Assembly: GCA_963804005.1 (NCBI GenBank)
Contig: CAWDOP010000003.1
Location: 1-64,000, forward strand
DNA: 64,000 bases
Reading direction: 5' to 3'
From: JAGXRK01 sp963804005
Lineage (GTDB): Bacteria > Bacteroidota > Ignavibacteria > Ignavibacteriales > Ignavibacteriaceae
This document shows positions 1-8,656 of this stretch, piece after piece; positions within the stretch are counted from its first letter, which is position 1, and each line of letters starts with the position of its first letter. A model generated the notes under the pieces. That model was given only the letters and a program-made list of their open reading frames with translations, was not told where the DNA came from and did not search any database. The translations under genes were made by a program, and so were the position numbers.

Positions 1-1
1 C

Positions 2-427
2 TTCGGTGGTGATTTAAAATCTGACGGACCCGATCTTGATTTTACTTACAGGCAGGATGAAAATTTTCCTATAAGCAGGTTAACTCCAAGTAGGCTCATT
101 ACTGAAGAATATCCTTTACCATTAAACTTCCAGGTTGGAATCGGGTTTGATGTTTTAGAAGTTGATTTTGTTAAGATGAAAGGCGCTGTTGATGTTACTC
201 ACCCGAATGATAACAAAGAACGCGCACATTTTGGGACTGAGTTTTCATTCTTTGATCGTCTTTATCTCCGTGGTGGATATAAATTAAATTATGATGATCA
301 GACTTTTGCTTTTGGTGCAGGAGTAAATCTTCTATGGTCGGGCAATGCAGTGTACTTCGACTATGCATACTCGGTTTTTGATATTCTGCCAAATGTTCAT
401 AGAATTGCTTTAAGATTAAGTTTTTAA
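2..427 (+). CDS. PorV/PorQ-like outer-membrane barrel protein, 3' end only
   Basis: The reading frame is open from the window edge and ends at a stop at 425-427, so only the C-terminal 141 residues are visible. They alternate polar and hydrophobic/aromatic residues as in beta strands, with GVNLLW near the end and a terminal strand closing on Phe (IALRLSF), the usual end of an outer-membrane barrel. The pattern of a glycine-rich strand followed by YFDYAYS fits the PorV/PorQ family, barrels linked in Bacteroidota to type IX secretion. A T9SS cargo protein is encoded two genes downstream, which fits but does not prove a link. The family call is by eye; any other outer-membrane beta-barrel is possible. 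Confidence 0.6.
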   Translation, partial: FGGDLKSDGPDLDFTYRQDENFPISRLTPSRLITEEYPLPLNFQVGIGFDVLEVDFVKMKGAVDVTHPNDNKERAHFGTEFSFFDRLYLRGGYKLNYDDQTFAFGAGVNLLWSGNAVYFDYAYSVFDILPNVHRIALRLSF

Positions 428-438
428 ATTTATAAAGA

Positions 439-1656
439 ATGAAAACATATTGTTTCTTCTTTCTCGTGTTATTGAGCATAAATCAATATATGCTTTTCCC
501 TTGTACTACTGCAGTTGTATCTGGTAAAGCAACGGTTGATGGCCGACCATTGCTACTTAAAAACCGCGATGCCGGTGAACTTCAAAACAGACTTGTTTAC
601 TTTTTTGATGGGAAGTATAGGTTTATAGGGCTTGTAAACTCACCGGATAAGAATAATGAAGAAGTCTGGTGCGGATTTAATGAAGCAGGATTCGGTATTA
701 TGAACTCTGCTTCTTATAATCTTAAGATAAATGATACAACCAAACTTGCCGATCAAGAAGGTAAGTTGATGAAAATTGCACTGGAGCGCTGTGCAACCAT
801 AGAAGATTTTGAAAAATTATTACAAGAATTTCCAAAACCGCTTGGAGTTGAAGCTAACTTTGGTGTCATTGATGCAAACGGTGGAGCTGCTTACTTTGAA
901 ACAGATAATTTTAATTACGTAAAATATGATGTTAACGATCCTGAAGTTGCCCCCAACGGATATCTTATCAGGACAAATTATTCTTTTAGTGGCGAAGAAA
1001 ATAAAGGTTATGGTTATATAAGATATGCAACAGCTGCTGGACTTTTTGAAAATCAGATAAAAGATGGAAAAATTTCTTTTGAACTTTTAATAAATGATGT
1101 ACCGCGCTGTCTTATTCATTCATTTACAAATACTGATCTTACTTCAAGTCTTCCCAAAAACCTTGATGATACAAGTTATGTTTATTTCAGAGATTATATT
1201 CCTCGCTATTCAACTGCTGCGGCTGTTGTAATTCAAGGCGTCAAAGAAAATGAGTCACCTTCATTAACAACCATGTGGACAATACTTGGTTTCCCACTTA
1301 CTTCTATTATTATTCCCATTTGGCTGCTGGATGATGGTTCAATGCCTACAATACTTCAAGCAGACGAAACTGGAAATGCTCTGCTTTGCAATCTTGCCCT
1401 TAACTTAAAGCGTAAAATTTTTCCATCACAAAATGATGCAAAGGAAAATTACCTTAATCTTGCTGCCCTGATGAACAAAGAAAACACAGGTGTTCGTCAA
1501 AAACTTATTCCAATTGAAGAAAAAATTATGCTTAGGTCTAAAGACTTTTTATTTAGTTGGCGAATGAATGGAATGAGTAAATCTGAAGCTAAAGATTTTT
1601 ATAATTGGATAGATAAAAACTTAATTTGGGAAATTTCCCATCTTTTTGATAATTAA
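439..1656 (+). CDS. Exported Ntn-hydrolase (C45 / choloylglycine-hydrolase-like)
   Basis: The product has 405 residues. An N-terminal hydrophobic signal (about residues 3-20) runs directly into Cys22 in the context FPCTTAVV, the typical N-terminal nucleophile cysteine exposed by processing in this fold. It is followed by KNRD (41-44), a GFNEAGF block (79-85) and YLIRTNYS near residue 180, which resemble the acyl-CoA:6-APA acyltransferase/C45 family and choloylglycine hydrolases that cleave linear amides. The likely role is hydrolysis of an N-acyl or amide bond outside the cytoplasm; the substrate cannot be told. A hydrophobic stretch near residues 280-295 could be buried or membrane-associated. 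It begins 11 bases after the barrel gene and precedes a secreted serine hydrolase. Confidence 0.7.
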   Translation: MKTYCFFFLVLLSINQYMLFPCTTAVVSGKATVDGRPLLLKNRDAGELQNRLVYFFDGKYRFIGLVNSPDKNNEEVWCGFNEAGFGIMNSASYNLKINDTTKLADQEGKLMKIALERCATIEDFEKLLQEFPKPLGVEANFGVIDANGGAAYFETDNFNYVKYDVNDPEVAPNGYLIRTNYSFSGEENKGYGYIRYATAAGLFENQIKDGKISFELLINDVPRCLIHSFTNTDLTSSLPKNLDDTSYVYFRDYIPRYSTAAAVVIQGVKENESPSLTTMWTILGFPLTSIIIPIWLLDDGSMPTILQADETGNALLCNLALNLKRKIFPSQNDAKENYLNLAALMNKENTGVRQKLIPIEEKIMLRSKDFLFSWRMNGMSKSEAKDFYNWIDKNLIWEISHLFDN

Positions 1657-1685
1657 TATTCAACAATATTTAAGGGAAAAATAAT

Positions 1686-3215
1686 ATGTCTTCAATACGT
1701 TTAGGTATTATATCATTTCTGTTGGGGATAAACTCATTGATTTATTCTCAATCATCAGAACTTGATGCAGCATTTCAGGAAATCAAGACTGACCACGAGG
1801 TTGTAGGAATGTCAGTTGCTATCATCAAAGGAGATGAAATATCTTTTTCACAAGGTTATGGTTTGAGAGATATTGACAGAAGCCTTTCAGTCGATGATAG
1901 CACTCTTTACCGCATTGCATCAATTTCAAAATTTGTTACTACTGCTGCTCTTATGAAATTGTATGATCAGGGATTGTTTAAAATTGATGATGATGTTAGT
2001 GATTATCTTGGCTTTACTCTGCGAAATCCTTCTTATCCCGATGAAGTAATAACTTTTAGAAAGTTGCTTTCACATACTGCAAGTATAAGAGACGGGAGCG
2101 GTTATTCTGCTTTTCTTTCAGCAACATACAGTAATGACCCACCGCCAATTTTGGAAAGTCTTTTAACTCCCGACGGAACGTATTTCACTTCGGATATGTT
2201 TAGCTCAAAGGAATCGCCTTCATCAGACTATTTTACATATGCAAATATAAATTTTGGTGTTGTTGGAACTTTAGTAGAACGATTATCAAACATAAGGTTT
2301 GATATCTTTTGTCGCCAAGAAATATTAGAACCGCTTGGTATGACATCAAGTTTCAATGTTCAGGACTTACCAAACATCAACAATGTCGCGGTACTTTATA
2401 GAAAGACCGGACAAAATTGGATTCCCCAGGCAGATAATTATCTCGGTATAATGCCTGAACCAAGAGACTTATCGGCATATATTATTGGAACTAATGGAGT
2501 GATATTCGGACCTCAGGGTGGATTAAGAACTAGTGCTAACGATCTGTCGAAGTTCATGAATATGATAATGAACGAAGGAGAATACAATGCTGCTAGAATA
2601 TTAGAAGATACAACTGTTGCATTAATTTTAACACCGACCTGGATTTACGATGGATCGAACGGAGATAATTATTATGGGATATTTAATACTTATGGATTCG
2701 GTTCACACAGAACAACCGATCTTCTTCCAACCGAAACTCTTTACGGGCATCCGGGTGAAGCCTATGGACTTATAAGCGATCTTTACTTCTCTAAGATAAA
2801 AGATTATGGAATCGTATTTATAACTAATGGCGGTTTATGGGGCAACGGTGATTACAGCGGTTGGTACGATATTGAAGAAAAAATTTATCAGGCTTCACTA
2901 GAGTATTTAGACAGCATAACTGTTGACATTGAGACAGAAACATTATATGAAACAGGATATAAATTATATCAGAATTATCCTAATCCATTTAATCCGGAAA
3001 CACTTATTAATTTTACAATACAAAACCTCTCTTCAGTACAATTAATAGTTTATGATAATCTTGGGAATGAAGTTACAATTCTTGTGAATGAATTAAAGCA
3101 GCCGGGCAATTATGAGATTGTGTTCGATGCAACCCATCTTTCAAGCGGAGTTTATTTTTATCGCATATCAACTCAAGATTATACGGAAACAAAATCAATG
3201 ATATTACTAAAATGA
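1686..3215 (+). CDS. Secreted class C beta-lactamase-fold serine hydrolase with T9SS sorting domain
   Basis: The 509-residue product starts with a signal peptide (1-21, ending near IYSQ). The catalytic SxxK is SISK at 79-82, the YAN motif lies in FTYANINFG near 187, and an HPG motif in LYGHPGEAYG near 345 stands for the KTG box, so all three active-site elements of the serine beta-lactamase/D-aminopeptidase/esterase family are present. The last 85 residues (from about 421) carry YQNYPNPFNPETLINF and end in a beta-rich module with GVYFYRI, the type A C-terminal sorting domain used by type IX secretion. The protein is therefore expected on the cell surface or outside. Substrate unknown; true beta-lactamase activity is less likely than peptidase or esterase activity. 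Confidence 0.85.
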   Translation: MSSIRLGIISFLLGINSLIYSQSSELDAAFQEIKTDHEVVGMSVAIIKGDEISFSQGYGLRDIDRSLSVDDSTLYRIASISKFVTTAALMKLYDQGLFKIDDDVSDYLGFTLRNPSYPDEVITFRKLLSHTASIRDGSGYSAFLSATYSNDPPPILESLLTPDGTYFTSDMFSSKESPSSDYFTYANINFGVVGTLVERLSNIRFDIFCRQEILEPLGMTSSFNVQDLPNINNVAVLYRKTGQNWIPQADNYLGIMPEPRDLSAYIIGTNGVIFGPQGGLRTSANDLSKFMNMIMNEGEYNAARILEDTTVALILTPTWIYDGSNGDNYYGIFNTYGFGSHRTTDLLPTETLYGHPGEAYGLISDLYFSKIKDYGIVFITNGGLWGNGDYSGWYDIEEKIYQASLEYLDSITVDIETETLYETGYKLYQNYPNPFNPETLINFTIQNLSSVQLIVYDNLGNEVTILVNELKQPGNYEIVFDATHLSSGVYFYRISTQDYTETKSMILLK

Positions 3216-4717
3216 TTAAAAATATTTCCTTCTTTTTTTTATTTGCCGCTGCAAATCTTTTATCTCAGAACATTCTTACTCCATTGCAAAAATCAAATTA
3301 TACAAAGCTCACATCACACGCAGAGCTTTTTCAATTCATTAAAGAAGTTGATGAAAAGTCTGATCGGATAACCAGCGAAGTAATCGCCAAATCGATTGAA
3401 GGCAGGGAATTATATGCAGTTTACTTCTCGAAAGGTGAATTTGGAAAGGATGAATCCAAAATAAAAGTGCTGATCTTCGCACAGCAGCATGGGAATGAAC
3501 AATCAGGTAAAGAAGGAGCGCTTCTTTTAATAAATGAACTACTCAAACCTGAGAACCAATACTTGTTCGATAAAATTGATTTTGCTTTGGTTCCTCAAAT
3601 GAATCCCGATGGCTCAGAAAAAAATCAGAGACGTAACGGAAACGATATGGATCTTAACCGTAATCATTTGATCCTTACTGAACCAGAAACAATCGGACTT
3701 CATAAACTTTTCAACAAATATCTTTTTGAAGTTACAATGGATGTTCACGAATATTCGCCTTATGGTGATAAGTGGAAAAATTATGGCTTCAGAGCAAACA
3801 ATGATGAAGAAGTTGGCACAATAACAAATATCAATGTTTCCGAAAACATTAGAACGTTATCGAACAACACATATCTTCCATTTATAAAAAAATATTTAAA
3901 TGATAGAAATTTCTCTTTCTTTGAATATTGTCCTGGCGGTCCTCCTGAAATCGACTATATAAGGCACAGCACTTATGATATCAACGATGGAAGGCAGAGT
4001 TTCGGAATACAAAATACATTTTCATTTATACAGGAAGGATTAAACGGATTAGATGGATTTATTGATAATATTAAACGTCGTGCTGAAGGGCAGATGATCG
4101 GAATGTGTGGTTTACTTGAATTTGTTTATAATCATAAAGATGAAATAAAAACTCTTGTTGCTTCTGAAAGAGAAAAATTAGTTAGCAGTAAAGTATCGAA
4201 TAAAGTTGCAATTCAGTTAGATCATTTTGCTGATGGAAGTAAGTTAGAACTTCCTCTGCTCTCTTATTCTTCAAACAAAGATACGGTGATAACAGTAAAC
4301 GATTATCGTCCAATTGTAAAATCTAAGTATGATGTTACAAGACCCAAAGGCTATTTAATTCCAAAAAATCTTAAAGAGATTATTGAATGGGCAGACAGGC
4401 ATTCGCTTAAATATTTTGATTATATAAAATCTAATGATGATAAGATTGAACAATATTTTGTGAGTAGAATTGACTCGATGGATTTTGAAAGAGATATAAT
4501 TGTCAATCCGATTGTTGAAGTAAAAGAAATCCCCAATAATCTTTCCGAGTTTGATTACATATTTATTCCTACAAAGCAATTAAGAAATAATATGATTGTA
4601 ATTGCACTTGAGCCAAAATCTGAACTTGGATTGGTCACATACAAAATTTATGAGCATCTACTTAAGAAGAATGAAAAATTTCCAATTCTTAGAGTTGTAG
4701 ATATTTCTGAAAGATGA
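3212..4717 (+). CDS. Exported M14-family zinc carboxypeptidase-like protein
   Basis: The start overlaps the preceding stop by four bases (ATGA), indicating translational coupling. The 501-residue product has a signal peptide (about 1-19). H93 and E96 in QQHGNEQSG form the HxxE zinc motif, MDLNRN at 146-151 matches the substrate-binding Asn-Arg block, and H179 in DVHEY is the third zinc ligand. This is the M14 (carboxypeptidase A/D) fold acting on C-terminal residues of peptides. The C-terminal 150 residues beyond the catalytic domain are not recognised. With the adjacent serine hydrolase it suggests extracytoplasmic peptide breakdown. Confidence 0.82.
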   Translation: MIKNISFFFLFAAANLLSQNILTPLQKSNYTKLTSHAELFQFIKEVDEKSDRITSEVIAKSIEGRELYAVYFSKGEFGKDESKIKVLIFAQQHGNEQSGKEGALLLINELLKPENQYLFDKIDFALVPQMNPDGSEKNQRRNGNDMDLNRNHLILTEPETIGLHKLFNKYLFEVTMDVHEYSPYGDKWKNYGFRANNDEEVGTITNINVSENIRTLSNNTYLPFIKKYLNDRNFSFFEYCPGGPPEIDYIRHSTYDINDGRQSFGIQNTFSFIQEGLNGLDGFIDNIKRRAEGQMIGMCGLLEFVYNHKDEIKTLVASEREKLVSSKVSNKVAIQLDHFADGSKLELPLLSYSSNKDTVITVNDYRPIVKSKYDVTRPKGYLIPKNLKEIIEWADRHSLKYFDYIKSNDDKIEQYFVSRIDSMDFERDIIVNPIVEVKEIPNNLSEFDYIFIPTKQLRNNMIVIALEPKSELGLVTYKIYEHLLKKNEKFPILRVVDISER

Positions 4718-4811
4718 CATCTTTAACTGTTATAATTTGGATAGTTTTCTATGGCAACACTAAAAGACCTTTTCCGAAATATTTTTAGAAAAGATGTCAT
4801 CTTTTTATTTT
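4710..4811 (+). terminator. Paired palindromes with long-range stem, likely terminator of the peptidase genes
   Basis: AAAGATGACATCTTT at 4710-4724 overlaps the peptidase stop codon and AAAGATGTCATCTTT lies at 4790-4804. Each is a near-perfect palindrome by itself, and the two are exact reverse complements, so the RNA could form either two small hairpins or one 15-bp stem with a 65-base loop. A T-rich run follows at 4801-4815. Terminator function is inference. Confidence 0.45.
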
Positions 4812-4935
4812 TAAATTCTAGACAAGCAGTACATTTTATAAATCGTTTTAGCGGATTATAAGATTTCTTCATCTATCTATATAACTGCAACACACAAAAT
4901 TGTTGCGTAAATAAATTTTAGTATTTGGAGAAATT

Positions 4936-6075
4936 ATGAAAGTATTAGTTCTCGGCGCGGGTCTTGTCGGTCGTCCAATGGCAATCGATTTAGCAAAAGA
5001 TAAATTTTTTCAGGTTACTGTTGTTGATCTAAATAGCAAAAATCTTGAAAAACTTCCCTCAGAAATTCCAATCCATAAAATTGAAATAAACATTTCTAAT
5101 TCTAAGGAGCTGAGCGATCTACTTAAAGGTTACGATATTGTTTTAAATGCCGTCCCTGGTTTTATGGGATTTAATACTCTTAAAGAAATTATAAAAGCTG
5201 GTAGAAACGTAGTTGACATAGCTTTCTTTCCAGAAAATCCATTTGAGCTTGATGAATTAGCTAAGAAAAACAATGTTACTGCAGTTGTTGATTGTGGTGT
5301 TGCACCGGGGATGAGCAATATCTTAATTGGTAATGTCGATAAAATTCTTGATAAAACAGAAAACATTTTAATTTATGTCGGAGGTTTACCTGTAATCAGA
5401 GATTGGCCTTATGAATACAAAGCCGGGTTTTCACCAATAGATGTTATTGAAGAATACACTCGTCCGGCAAGATATGTTGAAAATGGAAAAATCGTTATTC
5501 GTTCCGCTCTCTCAGATCCGGAATATATGGACTTTCCTGAAGTTGGTACGCTGGAAGCATTCAATAGTGATGGGTTGAGAACTCTTGCTGATACATTAAA
5601 AGCACCAAATATGAAAGAGAAAACGCTTCGCTATCCGGGTCATATTGAAAAAATGCGGGTTCTTCGTGAATCAGGATTTTTCAACCAGGATAAAATTGAA
5701 GTGAATGGAATGAAAATTAGACCGGTTGATTTCACTTCCAAACTTCTATTTCCTATTTGGGAATTGAAAGATGGAGATGCTGATTTTACAGTGCTTAAGA
5801 TAATCATTGAGGGTGAAAAGGGTAATAAGAAAATGCGTTACACTTATAGTATGCTCGACCATTACGACTCAAAAACAAAAGTTCATTCCATGGCAAGAAC
5901 CACCGGGTATACTGCTACAACCGTATTAAGATTATTATCGAAAGGTTTGTTTGATAGAAAAGGGATTTGCCCGCCTGAGTACATTGGGCAAAAATCTGAG
6001 TGTGTCGATTTTGTTTTAAATGGTTTGAAGGAGAGAGGAGTTATCTTTCATCAAGTTATTGAAACTCTGGAGTAA
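4936..6075 (+). CDS. Saccharopine dehydrogenase-like oxidoreductase (lysine 6-dehydrogenase type)
   Basis: The 379-residue product begins MKVLVLGAGLVG, a Rossmann dinucleotide-binding GxGxxG, followed by an acidic residue after the second strand (VVDLN). VDCGVAPGMSNILIG near residue 120 and GGLPVIRDWPYEYKAGFSP near 150 match the saccharopine dehydrogenase/lysine 6-dehydrogenase family, which oxidises or couples amino acids using NAD(P). GGAG at 4927-4930 gives a good ribosome site for the ATG. The gene is followed after 5 bases by a PLP enzyme, so the two likely act in one amino-acid pathway. The exact substrate is unknown. Confidence 0.78.
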   Translation: MKVLVLGAGLVGRPMAIDLAKDKFFQVTVVDLNSKNLEKLPSEIPIHKIEINISNSKELSDLLKGYDIVLNAVPGFMGFNTLKEIIKAGRNVVDIAFFPENPFELDELAKKNNVTAVVDCGVAPGMSNILIGNVDKILDKTENILIYVGGLPVIRDWPYEYKAGFSPIDVIEEYTRPARYVENGKIVIRSALSDPEYMDFPEVGTLEAFNSDGLRTLADTLKAPNMKEKTLRYPGHIEKMRVLRESGFFNQDKIEVNGMKIRPVDFTSKLLFPIWELKDGDADFTVLKIIIEGEKGNKKMRYTYSMLDHYDSKTKVHSMARTTGYTATTVLRLLSKGLFDRKGICPPEYIGQKSECVDFVLNGLKERGVIFHQVIETLE

Positions 6076-6080
6076 TTACG

Positions 6081-7100
6081 TTGAATCACTCGCTTTATAA
6101 AATACCAACAATAAAATTGGCAAATCTTCCGACTCCATTGGAAGAAGCACCACGATTGGCTGATAAAATCGATTTATCAAAATTATTTATTAAGCGAGAT
6201 GATTTAACCGGATTGGCAGGCGGCGGAAACAAAGCCAGAAAACTTGAGTATGATTTTGCTGAAATTATTGATGGTGGTTATGATGTTGTAATCACTGCCG
6301 GTGGAATCCAATCTAATCATGCAAGGATGACAGCAGCTGCAGCTCGGAAACTTGGGGTTGATGTTAAACTTGTTCTTGGTGGACCAGATTTTGAAATTCC
6401 AAAAGGGAATTTACTTCTTAATGTGATGTTCGGAGCAGAGGTTAGATATCTTGTTGACGATGATGCAAACGACCATCTGACATTAGAAATGGAAAAATGG
6501 GCCGACGAACTTTCTGGTAGAGGACAGAAGCCCTTTATTATTCCTATTGGAGGAAGCACAGGTTTAGGAGCTCTTGGCTATGTTATAGCTATGAATGAAT
6601 TAGCAGAACAATTTGGTAAAGATAAAGTTCAAATAATTATGGGAGTTGGATCATGTGGAACTTTTGCCGGAGCAATTCTTGGTACAAAAATATTTATACC
6701 AAAGGCTCGTGTAATTGGAATAAGTGTTTCAAGAAAAGTTAAGGATATTAAGAGGCGGACTGCTGAAATAATATATGAAAGTGCAAAGCTAATAGAGTAT
6801 AAAATAAATGTTGATGATTTATCGATTGAGTGTTATGATGATTACTTTAATGAATACGGTATGATTACTGATGAAGGAGAGATAGCAATTTATGATTGCG
6901 CGAATCTCGAAGGAATTTTACTTGACCCGATTTATACGGGAAAAGTTATGGCTGGATTAATGGACTTAACGCGAAAAAGTAAAATAGATAAAAATATTCC
7001 CGTTATTTTCATTCATACTGGTGGAATGCCAATAATTTTTTCCTTTGAGTCTGAACTTGGAAACAAATTAAATTGTACTAAAATATATCCTAAATTCTAG
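6081..7100 (+). CDS. PLP-dependent D-cysteine desulfhydrase / ACC deaminase family enzyme
   Basis: The chosen start is a TTG at 6081, supported by GGAG at 6069-6072. The 339 residues show the family pattern: FIKRDDLTGLAGGGNKARKLE with the PLP lysine K51, GGIQSNHARMTA (substrate and cofactor binding), GGSTGLGALGY (phosphate loop) and a C-terminal HTGGMPIIF. Members of this family deaminate D-cysteine, D-serine or 1-aminocyclopropane-1-carboxylate. Sequence alone cannot separate these. It lies 5 bases after the saccharopine-dehydrogenase-like gene and 6 bases before an exported serine hydrolase. Confidence 0.85.
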   Translation: MNHSLYKIPTIKLANLPTPLEEAPRLADKIDLSKLFIKRDDLTGLAGGGNKARKLEYDFAEIIDGGYDVVITAGGIQSNHARMTAAAARKLGVDVKLVLGGPDFEIPKGNLLLNVMFGAEVRYLVDDDANDHLTLEMEKWADELSGRGQKPFIIPIGGSTGLGALGYVIAMNELAEQFGKDKVQIIMGVGSCGTFAGAILGTKIFIPKARVIGISVSRKVKDIKRRTAEIIYESAKLIEYKINVDDLSIECYDDYFNEYGMITDEGEIAIYDCANLEGILLDPIYTGKVMAGLMDLTRKSKIDKNIPVIFIHTGGMPIIFSFESELGNKLNCTKIYPKF

Positions 7101-7106
7101 AATATA

Positions 7107-8612
7107 ATGATCAAACAAATCGTAATAGCCTCTTCCGTATTTATAATTACATTTTCAAATTTGTTTTCACAGGAAACAACCCAAACTAGTGCAGAGAAAA
7201 TCAAATCTTTAATAGAAAAATTTAGCGATGAAGATCCATTTATTAATGGAGAAGCGATAAATGAATTAGCAAAGATTAAGGAGCAGGCAGTTGAGTATTT
7301 AGTTAAATCATTACAAGACGAAAACGAAAATATAAGATTGTGTTCCGCAATTGCATTAGAAAAAATTTCTCCGTCAGGAAAACAAGCAATACCTTTTTTA
7401 ACTCATGCGCTAAAAGATAAAAGTCCAAATGTAAGATGGTGTTCTGCAATTACACTCGGAAAATATAAGTCAGATGCTGAATCATCAATAACAGAACTTC
7501 AAAAACTTCTTTATGATGAAGACTCTGATGTTTGCTGGGCCGCATACATATCTCTTAACAAGATTGATAAAAATTCTCTCAACATTGTTCCTGAATTTTA
7601 TGATGTATTAGACAAAATTGAGAATATCACTCCGCAATTAATGAATGAGTTAAATGTTCCCGGAGTATCAATCAGTGTTATAAAAAGCAATAAGCTTGCA
7701 TGGTCTAAAAGTTTTGGAATAGCCGATACAGATTTAAAAAATCCAATCACTGGCCAAACAATGTTTGAAGCTTGCTCAATGAGCAAACCGGTTTTTGCAT
7801 ATCTGGTACTAGAGTTAGTCGAAGAAGGCAAGCTGGAATTAGATGAACCTTTATATAAATATCTTCCGGAAGAATTTGTCAGTGATGATGAAAATTATTC
7901 AAAACAAATTACTGCGAGAATGATTCTCTCTCACACTAGCGGAATGCCAAATTGGCGAAAGAGTGGTGAAGAAAGAAATGCACCACTTCCAATTTATTTT
8001 AAACCAGGGACAAAGTTTAATTATTCCGGCGAAGGAATTTATTATTTGCAACGAGTTGTTGAACATATTACGCAAGAATCGCTTGAAACTTATGCAAAAC
8101 ACAGTCTGTTTGATAAACTCGGATTAGAATCTACAAGTTTTATTTGGATTGAAAATCTTAATCCGCAAATCGCAACCGGGCATGACACTTCAGGTAATGT
8201 TAATAAAAGAAGCAAGTACATTCATTCCAATGCGGCTTACACACTTTACACGACTGCTGATGAGTACGCCAAATTTATCATCGAAGTTATGAAACCGAAT
8301 AATAAAGATGAGTTCTCTTTATCCGATTCAATGACAAAAGAAATGTTTGCTCATCGATTTCGTGTTGATGTGCGTGATGTGATTGACAGACCCGGACGCT
8401 CTCTAGGATTATTTGCTTTCCGTGGATTGGGCTGGGCTATTGATTCAACTATTACTGGTAATATTGTATATCACAGCGGAGCTAACCAAACAGGATTTAG
8501 ATGTTACTCACAGTTTAATATTCAAGAAGGTTCAGGAATTGTAATAATGACAAATGGTGAAAATGGAAGTGAACTCTGGCGGAGATTAATTCGAGTTATC
8601 GGAGATTTATAA
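7107..8612 (+). CDS. Exported HEAT-repeat plus beta-lactamase-fold serine hydrolase
   Basis: The 501-residue product has a signal peptide (1-22), then about four HEAT-like alpha-helical repeats (30-155; repeated NxxxRxxxAxALxKI patterns such as ENIRLCSAIALEKI and PNVRWCSAITLGKY), then a serine hydrolase domain. Catalytic residues are SMSK (224-227), YSG (306-308) and HSGANQTGF near 470, the last standing for the KTG/HxG box. HEAT repeats normally mediate protein binding, so the fusion may tether the hydrolase to a partner in the periplasm or surface. No T9SS sorting domain is present, unlike the hydrolase at 1.7-3.2 kb. Substrate unknown. Confidence 0.82.
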   Translation: MIKQIVIASSVFIITFSNLFSQETTQTSAEKIKSLIEKFSDEDPFINGEAINELAKIKEQAVEYLVKSLQDENENIRLCSAIALEKISPSGKQAIPFLTHALKDKSPNVRWCSAITLGKYKSDAESSITELQKLLYDEDSDVCWAAYISLNKIDKNSLNIVPEFYDVLDKIENITPQLMNELNVPGVSISVIKSNKLAWSKSFGIADTDLKNPITGQTMFEACSMSKPVFAYLVLELVEEGKLELDEPLYKYLPEEFVSDDENYSKQITARMILSHTSGMPNWRKSGEERNAPLPIYFKPGTKFNYSGEGIYYLQRVVEHITQESLETYAKHSLFDKLGLESTSFIWIENLNPQIATGHDTSGNVNKRSKYIHSNAAYTLYTTADEYAKFIIEVMKPNNKDEFSLSDSMTKEMFAHRFRVDVRDVIDRPGRSLGLFAFRGLGWAIDSTITGNIVYHSGANQTGFRCYSQFNIQEGSGIVIMTNGENGSELWRRLIRVIGDL

Positions 8613-8656
8613 TTATTAAAGTAAAAGTGCAATTATAAAATTTAGAAAGAATTAAA

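Noticed and set aside
4751..4861. A 36-codon ORF starting MATLKDLFRN in the gap before the saccharopine-dehydrogenase-like gene
   Set aside because: No ribosome site, and it includes the palindrome at 4790-4804, so non-coding use explains the sequence better.
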